From Marivirga sericea (lineage in GTDB: Bacteria > Bacteroidota > Bacteroidia > Cytophagales > Cyclobacteriaceae): 64,000 nucleotides of DNA. Under the pieces are notes generated by a model. It was given only the letters and a program-made list of their open reading frames with translations, was not told the DNA's origin and searched no databases. Of this stretch, positions 52,686 through 61,956 are shown one piece after another; within the stretch, counting starts at the first letter, position 1, and the number at the start of each line of letters is the position of its first letter. Location of the stretch: positions 110,769-174,768 of the forward strand of contig NZ_FXAW01000010.1 of assembly GCF_900177665.1 (NCBI RefSeq), given 5' to 3'. Position numbers and translations under genes: made by a program.

Positions 52686-53529
52686 AAAATCCTTTGCCGC
52701 TTTTTCTTCCATGGTGGCCGGCATCCACTTTTTGTTGTTGAATTCTGCTTGGTCTAAATTTGCTATCGTGATAAAAAGATTCAAACATTGATTTAGTTAC
52801 TGAAAAATTCGTGTCAACACCTATCAGATCCATTAACCGAAAAGGACCCATTTTAAATCCGGAACTTTCCACTAATCTGTCAATTTGTTCAAAATTGGCT
52901 ACGTTTTCTTCTGCAATCTTCAGCGACTCTACATAAAAATGACGCGCTACTCTATTAACGATGAAGCCTGGAGAATCTTTCGCCATCACCGCTTTTTTAC
53001 CCATTTTCTCAGCTAATGATTTGGTTGTAGCTGCAATTTCTGGATTTGTAGCTGCCCCAGATATCACTTCTACCAATTTCATGATGTGAGCAGGATTGAA
53101 AAAATGCATGCCCACTAATCTTTCAGGCTTTTGAAGCCCGGCTCCGATTTGTGTAATAGGAATAGAAGAAGTGTTCGTAGCTAAGATAGTTTTATCGCTA
53201 TTAATTTTTTCTAATTGACTAAAGATGTCAATTTTTACTTGCAACTTTTCAACTACCGCCTCTATGATAACGTCAGCTTTTAATTCTTCTAAATCTGATA
53301 TGAAACTGATATTGGCTAAACACGCTTCTTTTTGTACTGAATTTACTTTGCCTTTGTCAATCCCTTTGTCAAGGTTTTTAGTAACAGCAGTTTTGGCCTT
53401 ATCTAGAGCAGCTTCTTGAATATCAAATATTGTGGTTTTATAGCCAGCCATTGCACTCATTTGTGCAATACCAGAACCCATGGTTCCTGCTCCTACTATT
53501 CCAATTGATTTGATTTCATTTAATTTCAT
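52672..53529 (-). CDS. 3-hydroxybutyryl-CoA dehydrogenase
   Basis: NAD-dependent 3-hydroxyacyl-CoA dehydrogenase, 285 residues. Rossmann motif GIVGAGTMGSGIAQ at the N-terminus, the NADH/substrate segments VKLQVKIDIFSQLEK, ATNTSSIPITQI and catalytic-His region HFFNPAHIMKLVEVI, then SPGFIVNRV. Either beta-oxidation or butyrate-type metabolism. Length matches Hbd/PaaH. Overlaps the Rieske-like gene downstream. Confidence 0.93.
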   Translation of the reverse strand: MKLNEIKSIGIVGAGTMGSGIAQMSAMAGYKTTIFDIQEAALDKAKTAVTKNLDKGIDKGKVNSVQKEACLANISFISDLEELKADVIIEAVVEKLQVKIDIFSQLEKINSDKTILATNTSSIPITQIGAGLQKPERLVGMHFFNPAHIMKLVEVISGAATNPEIAATTKSLAEKMGKKAVMAKDSPGFIVNRVARHFYVESLKIAEENVANFEQIDRLVESSGFKMGPFRLMDLIGVDTNFSVTKSMFESFYHDSKFRPSRIQQQKVDAGHHGRKSGKGFYDYN

Positions 53530-53585
53530 AATGTCTTGATATTTAAATACTAGAAACGACCATTGCAGCAGATGTTGTTCATAAT

Positions 53586-54611
53586 CTAACTCAAGTGCTT
53601 AAATTGATTCAAGAATCGAACGTCATTTTCGGAGTATAGCCGTAAATCATTTACCTGAAATTTAAGCATAGCTATTCTTTCAATTCCCATTCCGAAAGCA
53701 AAACCTGTGTATTCTTCAGAATCAATGCCGCAGTTTTCCAAAACATTGGGATCTATCATTCCAGAACCTAAAATTTCTACCCAACCGGAATATTTACAAA
53801 TATTACAGCCCTTTCCTTTACAGATATTGCAGGAAATGTCCATTTCTGCACTTGGCTCCGTAAATGGAAAATAAGAAGGACGGAATCTCACTTTAGTGTC
53901 TTGCCCGAACAGCTCTTTAGCGAAATAATAAAGAGTTTGTTTTAGATCAACTAAGCCCACATTTTTATCCACAAAGAAGCCTTCTACCTGATGGAAAAAG
54001 CAATGTGCCCGAGCTGAAATTGCTTCATTTCGGAATACACGTCCAGGAGCTAATGTCCTAAACGGAGGTTTTTGATTTTCCATTACCCTAATCTGAACAG
54101 AAGAAGTATGTGTTCTCAAGGCAATGTCAGGATTGCTTTCAATAAAGAAGGTATCCTGCATTTCACGAGCGGGATGGTTTTCTGGGAAATTCAAGGCTGT
54201 AAAATTGTGGAAGTCATCTTCGATTTCAGGCCCATCTGCCACATTAAAGCCAATTTTCTGGAAAATTTCTACGATCCTATTATGAATGTAGGTTAAAGGA
54301 TGAACGGTACCTAAGTTGACATTGGGGGGCAATGTTAAGTCAATTGGAGCAGACGATTTGCTTCCTGCATCACTGCTTTCTAAACCGGCAATCAGCTCTT
54401 TGAATTTTTCTTCCGCTTGCTGCTTTACCTCATTAACTGCTTGCCCATAGGCTTTTCGATCTTCAGGGGCAACATTTTTCATGTCAGCAAAAAGCTCTCC
54501 CAACACGCTTTTTCGACTAATAAATTTTAATCTATACCCCTCTAACTCTTCTTGAGTTTTGGCCGTGGCGGCTGAAATTTCAGCTTTTAATGCATTTATC
54601 TTTTCAGACAT
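53586..54611 (-). CDS. pheS: Phenylalanine--tRNA ligase alpha subunit
   Basis: Class II tRNA synthetase alpha chain, 341 residues. N-terminal coiled coil, motif 1 region (HPLTYIHNRIVEIF), motif 2 (FRNEAISARAHCFFHQVEG), a Cys cluster (CNICKGKGCNICKYSGW) common in bacterial PheS of this type, and motif 3 GFAFGMGIERIAMLKF. The beta subunit gene is not adjacent in the window, as is usual in Bacteroidota. Single gene. Confidence 0.96.
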   Translation of the reverse strand: MSEKINALKAEISAATAKTQEELEGYRLKFISRKSVLGELFADMKNVAPEDRKAYGQAVNEVKQQAEEKFKELIAGLESSDAGSKSSAPIDLTLPPNVNLGTVHPLTYIHNRIVEIFQKIGFNVADGPEIEDDFHNFTALNFPENHPAREMQDTFFIESNPDIALRTHTSSVQIRVMENQKPPFRTLAPGRVFRNEAISARAHCFFHQVEGFFVDKNVGLVDLKQTLYYFAKELFGQDTKVRFRPSYFPFTEPSAEMDISCNICKGKGCNICKYSGWVEILGSGMIDPNVLENCGIDSEEYTGFAFGMGIERIAMLKFQVNDLRLYSENDVRFLNQFKHLS

Positions 54612-54752
54612 TGAATTTCTAATCAGTTTTACTAAAAAACAAAGTTAAACGAAAATGGGAGAATATTAAAGAAGTAAGATTGCTAGTTCTATAGTTGTTC
54701 AAAAAATGACGGAGGTAAAAGTAATCATCACTAGCAGGAAGCTAGCGCTAGG

Positions 54753-56654
54753 TCAAGCTTGTTCCATGTAACCTTCCCACCACTCCTGAAAAACGATTAA
54801 GCCCCAAATATGTGCATGACTATCTTCTGGGTTGCTCGAAAACAGCTTTTTCTTTAAAGATTTAATACCTTCCCAATCAAAGACATCTTGTGAATCAATT
54901 AATTCTTTGCTCAGCCATTTGTCATTGATTTCAGTTTTTAAATCTGTTCTGAGCCAATCCAAAAGAGGAACTTCAAATCCGTGTTTAGGTCGGTTATAGA
55001 TTTTTTCGGGTAAGATATCCCTAAAGGTATCTTGCAAAATCATCTTTTTTCTTTTGTTATTCACTTTGAAATTCTCCGGCAAACTATTAGCAAAAGCGAC
55101 TACGTCATGATCTAAGAAGGGAACCCGCACTTCTAATGCATTTTGCATACTCATGAGATCTACTTTTGCCAACATATCGCCTTGCAATACCATTTCTTGA
55201 TCCAGCTGTAAAGATTGGTTGATGGACTTTGAATTTAGAGTTGAAAGTAAATTATCCTTCCATAAATCAAAAGCTTCGAAATCGACATCTTCTAGAACCG
55301 TATTAGATAATAAGTCGGTAGTTTGTCTTGCGGATTGTAAACTCGCCAATACCCAATATTGAGACTGTATATCTAATTTAGAAGCATCTGCAAACTTCTT
55401 TAATTGGCGAGTTAAATTTCCTAGTGGGTTATTTCTTGACTTCGGTAATAAATTCCATAATGGGCCAAGCGCACTCACCAAATTTTCTTTTGCTCCTGGA
55501 TGCCAAAGTCTGTAGAGCGCAGCATGTTTGTTATATCCAGCAAAGAGTTCGTCTGCCCCATCTCCGGAAAGGGCAACCGTAACATTTTCTTTAGTCAGTT
55601 GACTTAAGGCATAAACAGGAAGAGCAGAGCTGTCGGCAAAAGGTTCGGAAAAGCTTTTGAGCATTTTAGGCAAATAGCTATATAGATCCTCAAGGCTCAG
55701 GGAGAAAACTTGATGTTTGGAACCTATATGTTGAGCCACTGCATTGGCATATTCAGTTTCATCAAAAAAAGAATGATCTTTATAGCCAATTGAAAAAGTA
55801 TGCAACCCGTCTACTTTTTTTGAAGCAAGGGTTGAAATGATAGAAGAATCTACTCCCCCACTTAAAAAAGTGCCCAAAGGAACATCCGCCACCAATCTTC
55901 TTTCCACAGCCTTTTCCATCAATCCTTGAAGTTGGAATTTTGCATCTTTGTAAGTGCCTTGAAATGGATTATCAAAAGTGGCTTTTAATTCATAATATGA
56001 ATTGATTTCCACGGACTTCTTTTTGATCACTGCATATTGACCAGGCATTAATTTTTTTACCGCTTTCACCATAGTCATCGGGGCCGGTAAATAATTTAAT
56101 TGGAGATAAGTATAAAGTGAGTTTGTATCTAAATTTCTGTTGATTCCGAATTTGAGAATAGCTTTCAGTTCGCTAGCAAAGATAAAGCGGTCTTCATCTT
56201 CGAAATAGTAGAGTGGTTTAATTCCGTAACGGTCTCTGGCGACCAACATTTCTTCTTTTTGTTGATGATAAAATGCAAAAGCAAAAAAACCATTCAGTTT
56301 ATTTAGAGCATCTTTTCCTTCATGTATTAACAATTGTAATAATACCTCCGTGTCTGATTCAGTTTCAAATTGAACTCCTTTTGAAGTTAAATCCTGTTTA
56401 AGACTTTTGTAATTATAGATCTCACCATTAAAAACCAATTGGTAGCGGCCATTTTCTGCAGACATTGGCTGATTGGCCTGGGGATTAAGATCAATAATTG
56501 ACAATCGCCTGTGACCTAATGCTACAAAATCACCCACAAAGACTTTCTGAAAATCAGGACCTCGGTGCTCTAAAGTTTCCGTAGCCAAAGAAATATTAGG
56601 AAGGTTGAACCTGCCGATTTCATTAAATGCAAATACTCCGGTTATGCCACACAT
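54753..56654 (-). CDS. asnB: Asparagine synthase (glutamine-hydrolysing)
   Basis: 633 residues. N-terminal class II glutaminase with nucleophile Cys2 (MCGITGVFAFNE) and the RGPDF and NGEIYN motifs; synthetase domain with the pyrophosphatase motif SGGVDS (265-270) and SYKDHSFFDETEYA. Makes asparagine from aspartate, ATP and glutamine; in Bacteroidota the longer forms also occur in exopolysaccharide clusters, but the neighbours here do not suggest that. The start ATG 56654 leads directly into the catalytic cysteine. It is 30 bp from the TolC gene in the same direction. Confidence 0.95.
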   Translation of the reverse strand: MCGITGVFAFNEIGRFNLPNISLATETLEHRGPDFQKVFVGDFVALGHRRLSIIDLNPQANQPMSAENGRYQLVFNGEIYNYKSLKQDLTSKGVQFETESDTEVLLQLLIHEGKDALNKLNGFFAFAFYHQQKEEMLVARDRYGIKPLYYFEDEDRFIFASELKAILKFGINRNLDTNSLYTYLQLNYLPAPMTMVKAVKKLMPGQYAVIKKKSVEINSYYELKATFDNPFQGTYKDAKFQLQGLMEKAVERRLVADVPLGTFLSGGVDSSIISTLASKKVDGLHTFSIGYKDHSFFDETEYANAVAQHIGSKHQVFSLSLEDLYSYLPKMLKSFSEPFADSSALPVYALSQLTKENVTVALSGDGADELFAGYNKHAALYRLWHPGAKENLVSALGPLWNLLPKSRNNPLGNLTRQLKKFADASKLDIQSQYWVLASLQSARQTTDLLSNTVLEDVDFEAFDLWKDNLLSTLNSKSINQSLQLDQEMVLQGDMLAKVDLMSMQNALEVRVPFLDHDVVAFANSLPENFKVNNKRKKMILQDTFRDILPEKIYNRPKHGFEVPLLDWLRTDLKTEINDKWLSKELIDSQDVFDWEGIKSLKKKLFSSNPEDSHAHIWGLIVFQEWWEGYMEQA

Positions 56655-56684
56655 GTTGCGAAGATAAACAATAATTTGATGTGC

Positions 56685-58103
56685 TTATGGATTAACCCAC
56701 AATTCAGGTTTTGCCCCCAAACTGTGCAACCACTGTCGGTAGTACAATCGATATTTGGCTTGCAAATCGATATACTTCATTCTTGCATTTACTAAGCTCA
56801 TTTGTCGGTAGTTGATCAAGAAAATACTGCTTTCACCTATCTCAAATTTCCTAAGCTCTGCTTGTAGTAGACTTTCATATTGCAATACAATATTGCGGTA
56901 GGTCTCCAGCTGTGCAGAAATATTTTCAAAAGTATTTTCATATTGCCTGGCTTTATTTCGTATAGTCAGCCTTTTTTGCTGTAGCTCGAAATTGGTGTTC
57001 TCCAGTTTTATTTCATTCATTCTTAACTCTCCCCTTGGCTGGCGCAATAAAAGAGGCATACTAAAACTCAATCCCCAATTATAATTGTCTAGCCCACGAA
57101 TTTCATTGATATTTCCTGCTGGGTCTTGCAATAGGTTATATTCTAAATCGAGTTTGGGTTTTAGTTTTTCCCGTTTTAAGCGGTTGTCAATCTGCAGGCT
57201 CTGGATTTTAAGCTCTTTATCCCTGATCGCTGGGTGTTCTTGAATAAAAATTGGCAAACTTGCCCTGAGGCTGTCGATTTTGTTCTGAGATATATTGTTT
57301 ATGGCAGTTGCTTGTAATTCAGACTCCTGCAGCGGTTGCTCTTGACCCCATAAAAAAGTGAACAGATTTAGCTTTGCGTTAGCTAAATCAACTTCTAGTT
57401 GTTGGTTTTGGATGGATAAATTTTGCAATTGAATAGATGCTTCTAAGGTATCTACTGCAGGTTTATCACCCTGTTCGTAAGAAGTTTTGTAGTTTTGAAA
57501 ATTATCTTCCGCAAGCTCTATTGCCTCTTCAATCACTACTTTCTGATATTGGAACTTTGCAAACTGCCAATAGTAATGGCTTCCTTCCAAAAGAATGTCA
57601 ATCAACATTAATTGAGCTTCATTTTCAAACGCTCTTCTGTCTACGAATGCTTTTTGTAATGCTGCCCGTCTATCATCTATAAACAAACCTTGCAAAACGG
57701 GAACACTCACACCGGCATACCATAAACCAGCATTGGGTAAAGTAGATTCTCGACTAAGAAATTGCCCTTCCGTCCAGTCATATCCACCCTGAATGGTGAT
57801 TCCTGTTCGGGTCGGCAAGCTAATACCAGATTCGCTGTATTGGTAGTAATTTTTCTGGTCGTAATATTTCTGTTTGTTTTTTGAGAATAACTGTGGGTCA
57901 AAATTTCCTTTGGCTGCCATCACAGCAAAGTCCCCCATTTCTCGTAGGTTTTGCGCTTGCTGAATTAAAGGATGGTTTTCCATAACCAGCGATAGGAAAT
58001 TCTGCTCACTTAGTTTATCAGTGTTCAAGATTTCTTGAGCGTGCACCTGAACCGGCAAACAAAAAATCACGAAATAGGCAATATGTTTCAATCTACGGAT
58101 CAT
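56685..58103 (-). CDS. TolC-family outer-membrane channel
   Basis: 472 residues, signal peptide ending near VHAQ (residue 23), then long helical hairpins with TolC-type repeats (ILLEGSHYYWQFAKFQYQ, AEDNFQNYKTSYEQGDKPAVDT). These form the trans-periplasmic tunnel of tripartite exporters. Start overlaps the HlyD gene as ATGA (58100-58103). Third member of the TetR/ABC/HlyD/TolC unit. Confidence 0.92.
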   Translation of the reverse strand: MIRRLKHIAYFVIFCLPVQVHAQEILNTDKLSEQNFLSLVMENHPLIQQAQNLREMGDFAVMAAKGNFDPQLFSKNKQKYYDQKNYYQYSESGISLPTRTGITIQGGYDWTEGQFLSRESTLPNAGLWYAGVSVPVLQGLFIDDRRAALQKAFVDRRAFENEAQLMLIDILLEGSHYYWQFAKFQYQKVVIEEAIELAEDNFQNYKTSYEQGDKPAVDTLEASIQLQNLSIQNQQLEVDLANAKLNLFTFLWGQEQPLQESELQATAINNISQNKIDSLRASLPIFIQEHPAIRDKELKIQSLQIDNRLKREKLKPKLDLEYNLLQDPAGNINEIRGLDNYNWGLSFSMPLLLRQPRGELRMNEIKLENTNFELQQKRLTIRNKARQYENTFENISAQLETYRNIVLQYESLLQAELRKFEIGESSIFLINYRQMSLVNARMKYIDLQAKYRLYYRQWLHSLGAKPELWVNP

Positions 58104-59476
58104 TTCTTTGCCTTTCCTTCTAGTTTTACACCGTCATTTGCCTGTCCTGTATTTTCAGGGGTGTAGAAGTTAGGTGGAAAACCGTTGATTTGTCGCCATA
58201 TTTCATACCAAACGGGTACAATGTCTAACAAAGCCAATCCATTTGTTCCACCACCTACTCTTAACGCATTAGGCCACTCTGGTTCATCAGGATCTTGTGC
58301 AATCAAGATTCTGTATTTTCCATTTGGACTAATGAAGCGATCAATGGCTACTACTTCTCCCCCAAATGTACCATAGGTAATAATTGGCCACCCTGAGAAA
58401 ACAATTGAAGGCCATCCGTCAAATATGAGTCTTACTTCGTTGCCTACATTAAACAATGGTAAGTCTCTAGGCATAATATACATTTCAACAGCAAAATCAA
58501 TATCTGCAGGCATGATCGACACCAAGGACTCCCCCGCCTTGATATTTTCACCTATTCCAGTACTTACTGCTCTAGTGATATATCCTTTTTGGGGTGCTGT
58601 TACATAATAAAGACCGAATCGAACCTGATAATTAGTAAGTTGATTTTCCATTTTAACTACTTCCGCCTGAGCATTTTGTAACATGGAGCGTGTAGTAAAC
58701 TGTTCGGAACGAGCTTTTTGCAGCTTGTCAGTGTATTCGTTATAGATGGAATTCAATTCAATTTTTGCATTAAGATATTGATTTCTACTGCTCAATAATT
58801 TACTTTCGATGCTTATTTTTTTGGCGAGAGATTCTTGATATTTATTGGTTTTCATCTCTAGGTCTGTTAATGATTTTAGACCTTCTTCGTAAAGCTCTTT
58901 TTGCCGGTTGACCTGCTTTTCGGCAATGATTAAGTTCACCTGTGCCGCTTCATAATCAATGCTGTCTGCTTGAATTTTTAATTCTGCTTGTCTAAGATAA
59001 TTTTGGGCCTGTTCTAATTTTAGTTCTCTATTTTCTCTTATGGCACCAATTTGATTGCTAAGGGCATTTATTTTGTCTTGGTAAAATTCCAAAGATTGTC
59101 TCTTAGCATTGATTTGCTCTTGAGTTCTCTCCAGTAATTGTGGATCAAAATATTCGTCTTTTATCTCTCGTATAAATAAAATAGTATCTCCCTTCTCTAC
59201 CATGTCACCTTCTTGCACATGCCATTCTTCAATTCGACCATCAATGATAGAGTTTAACTCTTGAGGACGATGCGAAGGAGAAAGAGCGGTCACTTGGCCG
59301 TTGCCACGGATATTTTGGGTCCAAGGAAGAAAAGCTACACCTATCACTAGCAAAAGAAATGTCAAAAGCAGTCTTTTCAGAACTTTGTCTGCTCGGATTT
59401 CTTCAAAGATCTCAAAAGATTTATATTTTGAGGTATCTATTTTATCCTTTATTGATTGAGGGCTAATATTAAGCAT
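58100..59476 (-). CDS. HlyD-family membrane fusion protein
   Basis: 458 residues: one N-terminal transmembrane helix (34-52), lipoyl/barrel-sandwich segments (IDGRIEEWHVQEGDMVEKGDTI and VTAPQKGYITRAV, shortened here), a coiled coil about 115-250 and C-terminal beta-barrel. Bridges the inner-membrane transporter to the TolC-like channel. Overlaps the ABC gene by 8 bp upstream and the TolC gene by 4 bp downstream. In type I secretion the cargo gene is often nearby; no obvious secreted toxin or bacteriocin is in the window. Confidence 0.92.
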   Translation of the reverse strand: MLNISPQSIKDKIDTSKYKSFEIFEEIRADKVLKRLLLTFLLLVIGVAFLPWTQNIRGNGQVTALSPSHRPQELNSIIDGRIEEWHVQEGDMVEKGDTILFIREIKDEYFDPQLLERTQEQINAKRQSLEFYQDKINALSNQIGAIRENRELKLEQAQNYLRQAELKIQADSIDYEAAQVNLIIAEKQVNRQKELYEEGLKSLTDLEMKTNKYQESLAKKISIESKLLSSRNQYLNAKIELNSIYNEYTDKLQKARSEQFTTRSMLQNAQAEVVKMENQLTNYQVRFGLYYVTAPQKGYITRAVSTGIGENIKAGESLVSIMPADIDFAVEMYIMPRDLPLFNVGNEVRLIFDGWPSIVFSGWPIITYGTFGGEVVAIDRFISPNGKYRILIAQDPDEPEWPNALRVGGGTNGLALLDIVPVWYEIWRQINGFPPNFYTPENTGQANDGVKLEGKAKK

Positions 59477-61202
59477 TTCTATCTAAACAAATTTTTTCAA
59501 ACCATTCATTATCTCGAGCTTCGGAAGCAGGTAGGTCGTGTACAATTACCCCGTTTTCCATACCGATCACTCTGTCGCATTTTTCTAAAATTCTCATGTC
59601 ATTGCTCACCATCAAAATGGTTTTGTCATTGCTTCTATCTAGCAGGTGATCTACAAACTTCATTTTTTCATCTCTGGAAGTAGTGCCGAACACATCTTCC
59701 CAAAGAACGAGTGCTTTGTTCCCAAGTATCCCTCTTGTCCATAAAATCTGTTGTTGCACCTTTTTAGGAAAGGCTTTATCTCCTGGATACAATATCATCT
59801 GATATCCTTCTTTTGTAGCTTCTAGATATTCGGCAAGGCCTGTGATTTCAGCTGCCTTTTTTAGCTCCTCAAAGCTGCTCATGGGTGAGCCAATAGAAAT
59901 ATTCTCCTCAATAGTTCCTTGAAAAATGCTTCCAGTGGTCATACAATCTCCAATTTGTCGCCTTATGTCGGACAATTTCATTTCTTGCAGCGATGTGTTA
60001 TTATATAAAATATTGCCTTCGTAATCGCTATACCAACCACAGATGAATTGTAGCAGAATTGCTTTACCCGCATTTGCACTGCCGGCAATGGCAATTTTTT
60101 CGCCACTCTTGATGTCCAAATTTATATCATTGAGAAATATGTGTCCGGAATCTTTATCAGAGTATTGCACATTTTTCAGCTTTATACCCATCCCGTCTTG
60201 CTGTGTAAAAGGTTTGTTGCCTGATAGGTATTCCTCCAAAGGCAAATCTGTTACGGCCGCTATTTTTTCAACCGAAGTCAAGACATCGTATACAGCCTCA
60301 ATTGTGAAAATAATTTTTTCAACCGAATTTATTATTAGAATAACGATGATTTCGGCAGCTACAAATTGCCCAATGTTCATTTGCTGCTCGATTACCAGTA
60401 TTCCTCCTATGAGTAAGAGACCAGCGGCCACTACTGCCTTAAAGCCGATCATTAAAGAGAATTGGTTGATTATGACCTTGAAGTGGTTTTTCCTAGCATT
60501 AATATAATCGTTGGTATGCTCGTCATTTTTTTCCAATGGCAATGTAGAGTCGCCAGCCATTTTAAAACTTTCAACGTTTCGGGCGAGCTCCTCTAGCCAA
60601 TGTGCTGTTTTGTATTTATGCTTTGATTCTACCAAACTTGTTTTTAGTCCACGAGGACCAGTTAGCCTCACAATTAAGAAGATCAGCACGATCAGGAAAA
60701 AAGAAAAGATAATGAAGAAAGGATGGTAGAACGAAATAAGAATTAAACCGAAAACAATCTGGAAAAAGGCGGTGGAGAAGTCTATCAAAATTTTAGAAAG
60801 CCCTTTTTGCACAGACATAGTATCGAAAAAACGATTGATTAATTCAGGCAAATATTGTTGCTTAATTTGATCGATTTTCAGACGTGGGATTCTATAGGCA
60901 AATTCAAAGGATGCGCGGCTGAAGATTTTTTGTTGCAGCACTTCATTTACTGTTAACTGCCGTACCTGCAGATAGCCATTTGCAACGATTCCGAAAATTA
61001 CCAATACCACAAGGATGATCCAAGAGGTACTTACTTGCCCTCCCATGATAAGGTTAATGATTGCTTGAATACCCAAAGGCAATGAAAGACTTATTAGTCC
61101 TGCGAAGACAGCATAAATATATATGGTAAACACCAGACTTTTTTCAGGCTTTAAGAGCTGGATAAATCTTTGGAAGGGGTGAGTTTTAAAAGTATCTGCC
61201 AT
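59469..61202 (-). CDS. ABC transporter-like subunit with degenerate ATPase domain
   Basis: 577 residues with six transmembrane helices (20-310) and a C-terminal ABC ATPase fold from about 340. Aligned to a normal exporter NBD, every catalytic motif is changed. Walker A reads GSANAGKA (374-381, Ser/Thr replaced by Ala381), and the Q-loop Gln is Thr422 in CMTTGSIFQ. The ABC signature reads FPKKVQQQ (478-485, no SGG), the Walker B aspartate is Trp501 (VLWED), and the H-loop His is Asn534 (VSNDM). The open frame is full length, so it is not a simple pseudogene. It probably cannot hydrolyse ATP normally and might act as a structural or regulatory half of a heterodimer. Confidence 0.88.
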   Translation of the reverse strand: MADTFKTHPFQRFIQLLKPEKSLVFTIYIYAVFAGLISLSLPLGIQAIINLIMGGQVSTSWIILVVLVIFGIVANGYLQVRQLTVNEVLQQKIFSRASFEFAYRIPRLKIDQIKQQYLPELINRFFDTMSVQKGLSKILIDFSTAFFQIVFGLILISFYHPFFIIFSFFLIVLIFLIVRLTGPRGLKTSLVESKHKYKTAHWLEELARNVESFKMAGDSTLPLEKNDEHTNDYINARKNHFKVIINQFSLMIGFKAVVAAGLLLIGGILVIEQQMNIGQFVAAEIIVILIINSVEKIIFTIEAVYDVLTSVEKIAAVTDLPLEEYLSGNKPFTQQDGMGIKLKNVQYSDKDSGHIFLNDINLDIKSGEKIAIAGSANAGKAILLQFICGWYSDYEGNILYNNTSLQEMKLSDIRRQIGDCMTTGSIFQGTIEENISIGSPMSSFEELKKAAEITGLAEYLEATKEGYQMILYPGDKAFPKKVQQQILWTRGILGNKALVLWEDVFGTTSRDEKMKFVDHLLDRSNDKTILMVSNDMRILEKCDRVIGMENGVIVHDLPASEARDNEWFEKICLDRNA

Positions 61203-61203
61203 T

Positions 61204-61881
61204 TTAGTGCTTCAGGTTTTTTAATATAATCTGATAAAAAACATTTGATAATTCATCTTTATCAGACTTAATATCAGATAATGAAGGCATATGCATTGCA
61301 AAATATTGCTGGTGCAATATACCAACTATACTTGTTGATGCTAGAGTATTAGCATAACTAAATGTCGGGTTTATTTCTTTCATTATATCAGCTAAGCGCT
61401 GGGATACTTTCTTAAAAGTTAAGAAAAGCCCGAATTGATTTTCAGTATCGACCTCTTTAGTCAAATATGCCTTAGAAGATTCTGAAATCACTATACTGAT
61501 TAATTGTTCGAAATTTAGGGCGCTGATGCTTTTGTCTTCTGCATCAGGCTTACAAAGTACCTCCACAGCTCGCTTTAGTTTTGCATCTGGATTTGACAAG
61601 TTGTGGGTGTGAAAGGCTAATTGAATTTCAATCCAGCTCCAGTACCAATTATAAAAATAAAGTAATAATTTATGTTTACTTTCAAAATAACGATAAATAG
61701 AACTTTCGGTGGTGCAGAGCGCTTTTGCCAGCTTTCCAAAAGTGAAACTCTCTAACCCCATTTCATCAATCATTAACAAAGATTGTGACAGAATTTTTCT
61801 CCCTAGGTCTGAAGATTCTGGATCCTTTTGAAAGAGACGAGGGTTTAGCTCAATTTTTATAGAAGAAAGTAAATTGTCCAC
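61204..61881 (-). CDS. TetR-family transcriptional regulator
   Basis: 225 residues with an N-terminal TetR HTH (GLESFTFGKLAKALCTTES, IYRYFESKHKLLLYFYNWY, about 38-75) and a helical ligand-binding domain. It is 1 bp upstream of the ABC-like gene and so heads the export operon it most likely regulates; the inducer is unknown. Confidence 0.9.
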   Translation of the reverse strand: MDNLLSSIKIELNPRLFQKDPESSDLGRKILSQSLLMIDEMGLESFTFGKLAKALCTTESSIYRYFESKHKLLLYFYNWYWSWIEIQLAFHTHNLSNPDAKLKRAVEVLCKPDAEDKSISALNFEQLISIVISESSKAYLTKEVDTENQFGLFLTFKKVSQRLADIMKEINPTFSYANTLASTSIVGILHQQYFAMHMPSLSDIKSDKDELSNVFYQIILKNLKH

Positions 61882-61956
61882 CGATAGTTTTTTACACGCA
61901 CTATTAAAAGTATTACTACCGGGAAACGGATAATCTCTATTGTGGTTTAAAAATTC

